DNA of 30,755 bases from DASRSS01 sp035765515 (GTDB lineage: Bacteria; Actinomycetota; Actinomycetes; Mycobacteriales; Jatrophihabitantaceae): positions 1 through 30,755 of the forward strand of contig DASTXN010000139.1 of NCBI GenBank assembly GCA_035765515.1, written 5' to 3'. The notes below the pieces were generated by a model. It did not search any database, was not told where the DNA came from, and saw only the letters and a list, made by a program, of their open reading frames with translations. Both the position numbers and the translations under genes were made by a program. Of the stretch, positions 22,558 to 30,755 are shown in pieces (the first letter of the stretch is position 1; each line of letters opens with the position of its first letter).

Positions 22558-23613
22558 ATGGCGACGTCCGACCCGGTCCTGGCCGAGCGCATCGCGCGCC
22601 ACGGCTTCGCGACGCGCCCCGCGGCCGACGCCGTGACCGCCGCGGCCATGGTGTGCGGCATCCAGGCGCAGGACCCGCAGGCATCGCGGCTCGGTGTCCG
22701 CGCGCGCTCGACCGGCGTCACCGAGAAGGACGTCCTTGCCGCGATCGAGCAGCGGTGCGTGGTCCGCACGTGGCTGATGCGCAACACCATCCACCTCGTG
22801 CCGGCCGACGACGTCCGGTGGATGACCGCGCTGCTCGGGCCGATGATCCGGCGCCGCTTCGAGGCCGTGCGCTGGCCCGAGCTCGGGCTCACCCCGGAGC
22901 TGCTCGACCGCGCCGCCGCGGTGACTCCTGCGATCCTGGCCGGCCGCGCACTCACGCGACAGGAGTTCGCCGCCCAACTCGGACAGCACGGCGTCGCCAT
23001 CGCCCAGGAAGGTCAGGCGTCCACGCACGTCCTGCTTTACCTGAGCGCGGTCGGGCTGACCTGCCGCGGGACGGACCTCGGCCGCGAGGCGACGTTCGTG
23101 CTGATCGACGACTGGATCCCGGACGCCGCGGCCGGCCCGCGCGGCGACGACGCCCTCGCCGAGCTGGCCCGCCGGTTCTTCACCGGGTTCTCCCCCGCTA
23201 CGCCCGCCGACTTCACCACCTGGTCGGGCCTGCCGTCGTCCCGGGCGATCACGCTGATCCGCGACGAGCTGACCGCGGCCGACGTGCACGGACGCGCCGG
23301 CTACCGCCTCGGCATTGTCGAGCCGCAGCGCGGCCTGCGGATGCTGCCCGCCTTCGACAACTACCTGGTCGGGTACAAGGAACGCGCGGCGCTGATCGCC
23401 GACGACCGGCGCGCCGAGGTGTACGTCGGTGGCGTCATCCGCCCGACTGTCCTGCTGGACGGCCGGGTCGTCGGACGCTGGCAACTGGACCGCGCGAAGG
23501 GCCGCGTGCAGGTGCTCGAGTTCGAAAGGCTGAGCCGGTCGGCGCGCTCGGCGATCGACGCCGAGGTAGCGGACACCGGCGCGTTCCTGGACCAGGAGCT
23601 CGCGATCGACTGA
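22558..23613 (+). CDS. Winged-helix DNA glycosylase-like protein (AlkZ/YcaQ family)
   Basis: 351 residues from the ATG at 22558. The HTH_42 architecture is recognisable: CGIQAQDPQASRLGVRARS, VVRTWLMRNTIHLVPADDVRWM, DFTTWSGLPSSRA, LLPAFDNYLVGYKER and VGGVIRPTVLLDGRVVGRW. Gln36 and Gln38 in I-Q-A-Q match the catalytic QxQ motif of AlkZ, which removes bulky or cross-linked alkylated bases. It converges with uvrB (3 bp between stops), so two DNA repair genes are adjacent. Whether it unhooks cross-links or only binds DNA is untested. Confidence 0.85.
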   Translation: MATSDPVLAERIARHGFATRPAADAVTAAAMVCGIQAQDPQASRLGVRARSTGVTEKDVLAAIEQRCVVRTWLMRNTIHLVPADDVRWMTALLGPMIRRRFEAVRWPELGLTPELLDRAAAVTPAILAGRALTRQEFAAQLGQHGVAIAQEGQASTHVLLYLSAVGLTCRGTDLGREATFVLIDDWIPDAAAGPRGDDALAELARRFFTGFSPATPADFTTWSGLPSSRAITLIRDELTAADVHGRAGYRLGIVEPQRGLRMLPAFDNYLVGYKERAALIADDRRAEVYVGGVIRPTVLLDGRVVGRWQLDRAKGRVQVLEFERLSRSARSAIDAEVADTGAFLDQELAID

Positions 23614-23616
23614 AGC

Positions 23617-25776
<2,160 letters not shown>

Positions 25777-25822
25777 GGACACAACGGTACGAGCCCGGAC
25801 CGACAACCGGCACGCTCAGCCG

Positions 25823-25868
25823 GTTCAGCGCGGGTTCAGACGCCACGCAGAGGTTGCGCTCCTACCTT
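25823..25868 (+). promoter_or_regulatory. Candidate promoter with PhoP/OmpR-like direct repeat
   Basis: Two GTTCA units start at 25823 and 25834, exactly 11 bp apart (GTTCAGCGCGG, GTTCAGACGCC). They sit just upstream of where a -35 should be for a TACCTT -10-like element at 25863-25868. Eleven-bp GTTCA direct repeats are the pattern bound by PhoB/PhoP-type regulators in actinobacteria. The regulated gene would be the Pro-rich protein at 25898. Confidence 0.4.
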
Positions 25869-25897
25869 GAGCGGAACTCAGCCCCGAGGAGAGCGCC

Positions 25898-26398
25898 ATG
25901 AGCGAACCGCCGCCGGAGGATCCCGCCGCGACGCCGGTGGAACCGTCCGCCGAAGTGCCGACCGCCGCACCGACCGCTGCACCGACGGCCCAGCCGGCAC
26001 CGCCAGCGCCGCCCGCCCCGGCGCCGCCCGAGCCAACCGCGGCCCCGGCACCGCCTGCGGCCCCGGCACCGACGGCTTTCGCGCCGGTCGTGCGAATGCC
26101 GTGGATCAACCCGGCGCGGCGCCGGCACGTGACAGGCATCGCGGCGGCGTTCGCGTTGGCGTTGTTCGGGGCCGGCATCGGCAGCGGCATCGCGATCGGC
26201 AGCTCCGGCCCGCACCCCGAGCTACGCGTGCAGCGCGGGCCGCTGCCCGGCATTGGCCTGCCCGGACGCGGCCTGCCCGGACACGGCCTGCCCGGACATG
26301 GCGTCGGACCGGACTGGAACGGCCAGGGTCAGCACGGCCCGGGCAACGCCCCCTCGAAGGCCCCCTCGAACGCACCGTCCGCATCGCCGTCCGCGTGA
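25898..26398 (+). CDS. Pro/Ala-rich single-pass membrane protein
   Basis: 166 residues, start ATG 25898 after GAGGAG. Residues 1-65 are a Pro/Ala/Glu-rich tail, followed by a positively charged NPARRRH and one transmembrane segment (about 78-100, GIAAAFALALFGAGIGSGIAIG). The short outer part consists of GLPGRGLPGHGLPGHG repeats and a Ser/Pro tail. Such proteins are common in actinobacteria and lack an assigned function. The orientation (cytoplasmic Pro-rich part, outside Gly/Pro repeats) is inferred from the charge flank. Confidence 0.75.
   Translation: MSEPPPEDPAATPVEPSAEVPTAAPTAAPTAQPAPPAPPAPAPPEPTAAPAPPAAPAPTAFAPVVRMPWINPARRRHVTGIAAAFALALFGAGIGSGIAIGSSGPHPELRVQRGPLPGIGLPGRGLPGHGLPGHGVGPDWNGQGQHGPGNAPSKAPSNAPSASPSA
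26255..26299. repeat. 15-nt tandem repeat, three copies
   Basis: GGCCTGCCCGGACRY repeated three times, preceded by a degenerate unit at about 26237-26254. It encodes GLPG(R/H) pentads in the extracytoplasmic part of the Pro-rich membrane protein and could change copy number by slippage. Confidence 0.85.
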
Positions 26399-26436
26399 GT
26401 CTGCCGGAGCCGTCCGTGCTCTGGTAGAACTCAGCG

Positions 26437-26826
26437 GTGAGCGGAGAGATCGAGTTCCTCGACCTGGAGCCTGCTCCTGACGCCTCCGCGACCGGCGGGC
26501 GCACTGCCAGCGGAGCAACTGCCGCGGCCTGGACCCTTGTCGAACAGGTTCGCGCTCTGCGCAGCGGGCGGACCGTCCGCGGACGCGTCGCCTCGCACCT
26601 CGGCTTGGCCGCGACCGCGCTGTGCGCCGGAACCGCGGCGACCGTGTACCTGGACGTGCGCGCGACGGCCGACTCGCTCGCCTTGGAGCGCGACCCCGGG
26701 TATCACGGCCCGGCTCTCACTTACGGACCGTTCCTGTGGTTCTGCCTGGCCGCGATCGCGTGCGGACTGGCCGGGACGCTCGCCAGCCTGGTGGCCGCGC
26801 GCCGATCCGACGTGACGCGCACATGA
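26437..26826 (+). CDS. Small membrane protein, two transmembrane helices
   Basis: 129 residues from a GTG at 26437. A soluble N-terminus beginning MSGEIEFLDLEPAPDA precedes two hydrophobic segments (about 53-70, HLGLAATALCAGTAATVYL, and 97-120, FLWFCLAAIACGLAGTLASLV). Its stop overlaps the next start (ATGA). The next protein begins with a similar SGE-[IV]-EFL-x-x-EP motif, so the two may be partners or ancient duplicates. No family is recognised. The upstream Pro-rich gene ends 38 bp before. Confidence 0.7.
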   Translation: MSGEIEFLDLEPAPDASATGGRTASGATAAAWTLVEQVRALRSGRTVRGRVASHLGLAATALCAGTAATVYLDVRATADSLALERDPGYHGPALTYGPFLWFCLAAIACGLAGTLASLVAARRSDVTRT

Positions 26827-27479
26827 CGTCCGGCGAGGTCGAGTTCCTGGAGCCGGAGCCGCGTCCGGAGCAGGAGCCGCCGGCGCTCCAGCGCGCGGGT
26901 GTGGCCGACTGGGTCGCCGCGCTCGGCTGGACCGCGGCCGCCGCGCTCGCGGTGATCGCTCCGTTCCAGCGGCTCTACGGCAGCGGCGCTAGCCTGCCGC
27001 GCCGATACGCCGACTACCTGCCGAGCAGCGTCGGCAGCGTGAACGGATGGGGCAACGGTGACGCGCTCGGGCCGCGGTTCGGCATCGCGCTCGTGGCCTG
27101 CGCGGCCGTCTGTGCCGTGCTGGCGCTGGCCGCGTGGGTCCGCCTGCTGGGGCGTCGAGCCCAGATGGGCCCGCACCGCGTGCTCGCGGGCGTGTCCGTC
27201 GCCGCACCGTCGCTGCTGGCCGGAGTCGTCGGCACCATCGCCCTGTTCCTCGCCTTCGACTCGAACCCGGCCCTCGGCTGGACGAGCTACGGCGCCCCGG
27301 GCCTGCAATTCGAGTCTCCCGACGCCTACTCATCGCACCTGTCAATCGCCTTTGCCACCACGTCGAACCACGCGCATTCCTGGTGCCTGTGGCTCGCGGT
27401 CGCGGCGCTCGTCTGTGCGGTCGCCGCGGCGGTCGCCCAATCCGCCGCAAACCGGACGGACCGCCATCTGGCAGGCTGA
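26823..27479 (+). CDS. Membrane protein with four helices
   Basis: 218 residues from the ATG at 26823. The N-terminus MTSGEVEFLEPEPRPEQEPP echoes the upstream protein. Four hydrophobic segments lie at about 30-48, 86-105, 125-150 and 192-212. A loop at about 50-80 and one at 155-190 are probably extracytoplasmic. The function is unrecognised. Translational coupling to the preceding gene suggests they act together at the membrane. It ends 4 bp before glgX, which may be co-transcribed. Confidence 0.7.
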   Translation: MTSGEVEFLEPEPRPEQEPPALQRAGVADWVAALGWTAAAALAVIAPFQRLYGSGASLPRRYADYLPSSVGSVNGWGNGDALGPRFGIALVACAAVCAVLALAAWVRLLGRRAQMGPHRVLAGVSVAAPSLLAGVVGTIALFLAFDSNPALGWTSYGAPGLQFESPDAYSSHLSIAFATTSNHAHSWCLWLAVAALVCAVAAAVAQSAANRTDRHLAG

Positions 27480-27483
27480 CCGG

Positions 27484-29631
27484 GTGGAGATCTGGCCGGG
27501 CACTGCATATCCCCTGGGCGCGACGTATGACGGATCGGGCACCAATTTCGCGTTGTTCAGCGAAGTTGCCGAGAAGGTCGAGCTCTGCCTCTTCGATGCC
27601 GAAGGGCACGAGGAGCGGATCACGCTGCCGGAGATGGACGGCTTCGTGTGGCACGCATTCCTGCCGGGCATCGAGCCGGGCCAGCGCTACGGCTACCGCG
27701 TCCACGCGCCGTACGACCCTGCGCAGGGCCAGCGCGGCAACCCGAACAAGCTGCTGATCGATCCGTACACGAAGGCGATCGACGGCTCGATCGAATGGGA
27801 CGAGTCGCTGTTCGGCTACCACTTCGGCGATGAGGACAGCCGCAACGACTTGGACTCGGCCGAGCACATGCCCAAGTGCGTGGTGATCAACCCGTACTTC
27901 GACTGGGGCGTGGACCGTCCGCCGCGGCACTCGTACGCCGACACGGTGATCTACGAGGCACACGTCAAGGGGCTCACGCAGCAGCATCCGGAGCTGCCCG
28001 AGGCGCTGCGCGGCACCTACGCCGGCATCGCGCACCCGGTGATCGTCGAGCACCTGCAGCAACTCGGCGTCACCGCGATCGAACTGATGCCGGTGCACCA
28101 CTTCGTCAACGACTCGTTCCTCGTCGAAAAGGGCCTGTCCAACTACTGGGGCTACAACACGCTCGCGTTCCTCGCCCCCGACTTCAAGTACTCGTCCAGC
28201 ACGTCGCCCGGCAGCCAGGTGACCGAGTTCAAGGCGATGGTCCGCGCGCTGCACGAGGCAGGCATCGAAGTCATCCTGGACGTGGTCTACAACCACACCG
28301 GGGAGGGCAACCACCTCGGCCCCACGCTGAGCTTCCGCGGCATCGACAACGCCGCCTACTACCGGCTGGTTGACGACTCGCCGCAGCACTACATGGACTA
28401 CACCGGGACGGGCAACAGCCTGAACGTCCGGCACCCGCACGCCCTGCAGCTGATCATGGACTCGCTGCGCTACTGGGTGACCGAGATGCGTGTGGACGGT
28501 TTCCGCTTCGACCTCGCGGCCACGCTCGCCCGCGAGTTCTACGACGTCGACCGGCTGTCGTCGTTCTTCGACCTCGTGCAGCAGGACCCGGTGGTGAGCC
28601 AGGTGAAGCTCATCGCCGAGCCGTGGGACGTCGGCCCGGGCGGCTACCAGGTCGGCAACTTCCCGCCGCAGTGGACCGAGTGGAACGGCGCCTACCGGGA
28701 CACCGTCCGGGACTTCTGGCGCGGACAGCCGGCGCTCGGCGAGCTCGCCAGCCGGCTCTCGGGGTCCTCGGACCTCTACGAGCAGTCCGGACGACGGCCC
28801 GTGGCGAGCATCAACTTCGTCACCGCCCACGACGGGTTCACGCTGCGCGACCTGGTCTCCTACGACCACAAGCACAACGAGGCCAACGGCGAGGACGGCA
28901 AGGACGGCGCCGACGACAACCGGTCGTGGAACCACGGCGCCGAGGGCCCGACCGACGACGCGAACGTCCTCGCCCTGCGGGCCCGCGACCAGCGCAACTT
29001 CCTGGCCACGCTGCTGCTCAGCCAGGGCGTGCCGATGATCCTGCACGGCGACGAGCTCGGCCGCACCCAGCAGGGCAACAACAACGGCTACGCGCAGGAC
29101 AACGAGCTCACCTGGGTGCACTGGGACGAGGTCGACCAGCCGCTCGTCGAGTTCACCGCCGCCATCTCCCGGCTGCGCCGGGACCACCCGACCTTCCGCC
29201 GGCGCCAGTTCTTCACCGGGCAGTCCGAGGACAACGGACTCGACGACATCGTCTGGCTGCACCCCGACGGCCGGGTGATGGCCGAGGGCGACTGGGACGC
29301 CGGGCTGAAGTCGCTGGGGATGTACCTCAACGGGGACGGCATCGCCGGCAAGGACGCCCGGGGCGCCGCGATCACCGACGACCACTTCCTGCTCTACTTC
29401 AACGCCGACGGGCCCGGCGAGGTGACCCTGCCGCCGGCCGAGTACGCGGAGGCCTGGGACGGGCTGATCGACACCGCCGGCAGCGCCGACGGCCGCGACC
29501 CGTGCAAGGCGGGCAGCAAGGTGGCCCTGGGTGACCGGAGCACGCTGGTGCTCCGCCAGCACATCGACACCGAGGAGGGGCCGGACCACTCGGTGGCCGC
29601 CTCGCTTGCGGCCCAGGCGGAGAACGGTTGA
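27484..29631 (+). CDS. glgX: Glycogen debranching enzyme GlgX
   Basis: 715 residues from a GTG at 27484 (VEIWPGTAYPLGATYDGSGTNFALFSE). Removes alpha-1,6 branches from glycogen or limit dextrins, feeding the TreY/TreZ trehalose route. The N-terminal CBM48 (1-120) is followed by a GH13 barrel with VIYEAHVKGLT, LDVVYNHTGEG, GFRFDLA (nucleophile Asp343), LIAEPWD (acid Glu379) and TAHDGFTL (Asp450). RTQQGNNNGYAQDNE is a family signature. The stop overlaps the treY start by one base (TGATG). Arg codon choice shifts somewhat toward CGG in the last third. Confidence 0.95.
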   Translation: MEIWPGTAYPLGATYDGSGTNFALFSEVAEKVELCLFDAEGHEERITLPEMDGFVWHAFLPGIEPGQRYGYRVHAPYDPAQGQRGNPNKLLIDPYTKAIDGSIEWDESLFGYHFGDEDSRNDLDSAEHMPKCVVINPYFDWGVDRPPRHSYADTVIYEAHVKGLTQQHPELPEALRGTYAGIAHPVIVEHLQQLGVTAIELMPVHHFVNDSFLVEKGLSNYWGYNTLAFLAPDFKYSSSTSPGSQVTEFKAMVRALHEAGIEVILDVVYNHTGEGNHLGPTLSFRGIDNAAYYRLVDDSPQHYMDYTGTGNSLNVRHPHALQLIMDSLRYWVTEMRVDGFRFDLAATLAREFYDVDRLSSFFDLVQQDPVVSQVKLIAEPWDVGPGGYQVGNFPPQWTEWNGAYRDTVRDFWRGQPALGELASRLSGSSDLYEQSGRRPVASINFVTAHDGFTLRDLVSYDHKHNEANGEDGKDGADDNRSWNHGAEGPTDDANVLALRARDQRNFLATLLLSQGVPMILHGDELGRTQQGNNNGYAQDNELTWVHWDEVDQPLVEFTAAISRLRRDHPTFRRRQFFTGQSEDNGLDDIVWLHPDGRVMAEGDWDAGLKSLGMYLNGDGIAGKDARGAAITDDHFLLYFNADGPGEVTLPPAEYAEAWDGLIDTAGSADGRDPCKAGSKVALGDRSTLVLRQHIDTEEGPDHSVAASLAAQAENG

Positions 29632-30755
29632 TGACCCAGGCAGGGTCTCCGGCCAGCACCTACCGGCTCCAGGTCTCGGCCGACTTCGACCTGTTCGCCG
29701 CCGCCCGGCTGCTGCCCTACCTGCACGACCTGGGTGTCGACTGGGTCTACCTCTCCCCGTTGCTCGCGTCGGAGCCCGGCAGCACCCACGGGTACGACGT
29801 GGTCCGCCACGACTGCATCGATCCGCCGCGGGGCGGCAACGACGGGCTCGTAGCGGTGTCCCAGGAGGCACAGCGGCTCGGCATGGGCGTGCTGGTCGAC
29901 ATCGTGCCCAACCACGTCGGGGTCGAGACGCCGGCCAACAACCCGTGGTGGTGGGAGCTGCTCCGCGACGGTCGCGACGCCGTGCACGCGCTCGCCTTCG
30001 ACGTCGACTGGGGCTTCGACGAGCGGGTCCGGATCCCGGTGGTCGGCGACGACGACCTGCCGTCGGGCGAGGGACCGATCCACAACCTGTTCGTTGCGCC
30101 GTCGGGGGACGGCTCGGTCGAGCTGCACTACCACGACCATCGGTTCCCGCTGGCGCCCGGCACCTGGCAGGAGGGTGACGACGCCAACGCCGTGCACGAC
30201 CGGCAGCGCTACCAGCTGGTGGGCTGGCGCACCGCCGACGACCAGCTGAACTACCGGCGGTTCTTCGCCATCAACACCCTCGCCGCCGTCCGCGTGGAGG
30301 ACCGGGACGTCTTCGAGCAGACCCACGTCGAGATCCGCCGCTGGATCGACGAGGGCCTGGTCGACGGGCTCCGGGTTGACCACCCCGACGGGCTCCGGCA
30401 CCCCAAGGCCTACCTCGACGAGCTGGCCGGCCTCACCTCGGGCGGCTACGTCGTCGTCGAGAAGATCCTGGCCCTTCGACAGGCTCAGGGACCGCAGGCG
30501 GAGCAGCTGCCGTCCTCCTGGGCGACCGCGGGCACGACCGGCTACGACGCGCTCGCGCACGTCGACCGGGTGCTCACCGACCCGGACGGGGAGAAGCCGC
30601 TCACCGACCTCGCCCCCGGCGACTGGGCCGAGCTGGTGCATGGCACCAAGCGGGCCGTCGCCGACGGCATCCTTCAGTCCGAGGTGCGTCGCATCGTCCG
30701 GGATGCGGGGGTGTGGTCTCCACAGGCTCGACCCCCGGAGGAGGCTCGACCACCG
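29631..30755 (+). CDS. treY: Maltooligosyltrehalose synthase, N-terminal part
   Basis: The first 375 residues of an enzyme of about 750-800 residues that converts the reducing end of maltooligosaccharides to a trehalose unit; the 3' end lies outside the window. GH13 motifs: STYRLQVSADFDLFAAARLLPYL, HGYDVVRHD, GMGVLVDIVPNHVG, DGLRVDHPDGL (nucleophile Asp250) and VVVEKIL (Glu277). Directly after VEKIL the family normally goes to E-x-LP-x-W; here about a dozen extra residues (ALRQAQGPQAEQ) are inserted, encoded by a common dispersed repeat. A second repeat-like insert lies at the window edge. Confidence 0.9.
   Translation, partial: MTQAGSPASTYRLQVSADFDLFAAARLLPYLHDLGVDWVYLSPLLASEPGSTHGYDVVRHDCIDPPRGGNDGLVAVSQEAQRLGMGVLVDIVPNHVGVETPANNPWWWELLRDGRDAVHALAFDVDWGFDERVRIPVVGDDDLPSGEGPIHNLFVAPSGDGSVELHYHDHRFPLAPGTWQEGDDANAVHDRQRYQLVGWRTADDQLNYRRFFAINTLAAVRVEDRDVFEQTHVEIRRWIDEGLVDGLRVDHPDGLRHPKAYLDELAGLTSGGYVVVEKILALRQAQGPQAEQLPSSWATAGTTGYDALAHVDRVLTDPDGEKPLTDLAPGDWAELVHGTKRAVADGILQSEVRRIVRDAGVWSPQARPPEEARPP
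30472..30490. repeat. Dispersed repeat CCCTTCGACAGGCTCAGGG inside treY
   Basis: This 19-mer has CCCT/AGGG arms around TCGACAGGCTC. It resembles a short repeat seen very often between genes in actinobacterial genomes. Here it is translated in frame as LRQAQG between the catalytic-Glu strand and the LPSSW segment of TreY, where the family has no extra residues. Confidence 0.7.
30713..30755. repeat. Second repeat-like insert at the 3' window edge
   Basis: GTGGTCTCCACAGGCTCGAC followed by a related GAGGCTCGACCACCG. The two GGCTCGACC units and the GTGGTC/GACCAC arms recall the widespread GGTCGAGCCTGTCGAGACC-type repeat. It is in frame with treY, encoding W-S-P-Q-A-R-P-P-E-E-A-R-P-P. The end is cut by the window. 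Confidence 0.5.

Noticed and set aside
26989..29871. Very long open frame on the minus strand (about 960 codons)
   Set aside because: Antisense to glgX, with no recognisable domains; a shadow of the GC-rich coding strand.

Overview
This is a high-GC, gene-dense stretch of chromosome from an actinobacterium. The evidence is the strong GC third-position bias, frequent GTG starts, 4-nt ATGA/GTGA stop-start overlaps, a DUF222/HNH (13E12-type) gene, an LmeA-type (DUF2993) lipoprotein-like protein and a GlgX-TreY trehalose module. The genus cannot be fixed from sequence alone; a Frankiales/Nakamurellales/Propionibacteriales-like organism would fit.

Layout. 1-175: tail of an MBL-fold hydrolase. 176-625: about 450 bp without a gene, holding two copies of a structured repeat. 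626-3520: two bacterial PH-domain membrane proteins and a small ROK protein. 3531-4939: exported L,D-transpeptidase and an ABM-domain monooxygenase. 4948-7646: a NarL-type two-component pair. 7708-9338: secreted allene-oxide-cyclase-barrel protein, a VOC protein and TenA. 9372-14104: thiamin genes thiD, thiE, thiO, thiS and thiG, with a secreted matrixin-like protease among them. 14110-17437: a second TPP-riboswitch-like leader, then cytX, psuG and psuK packed as one apparent operon. 17385-18520: ArsR regulator plus an SRPBCC-YciI fusion. 18586-21759: a scarred accessory island flanked by two related VOC genes and containing a broken mazEF module, a full 13E12/HNH gene, a fragment of a second copy and four copies of a perfect palindrome. 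21824-25776: LmeA-like protein, AlkZ-like glycosylase and UvrB. 25898-27479: three small membrane proteins. 27484-end: glgX and the 5' part of treY, the latter carrying two in-frame repeat insertions.

How the genes work together. One theme is thiamin supply: TenA and ThiD handle the pyrimidine moiety, ThiO/ThiS/ThiG the thiazole, ThiE joins them, and CytX probably imports the pyrimidine. Two TPP-type leaders sit before thiO and cytX. Pseudouridine salvage genes follow cytX with a 10-bp gap and so may be drawn under the same riboswitch.

Most striking is the 18.6-21.8 kb island. The same 18-bp palindrome, CGCGTTCCGCGGAACGCG, lies at the 3' end of the mazF remnant, at the stop codon of the 13E12/HNH gene, and twice inside that gene, where it is translated in frame as an R-S-A-E-R peptide. 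This resembles a protein-coding palindromic mobile element, possibly linked to the HNH endonuclease.
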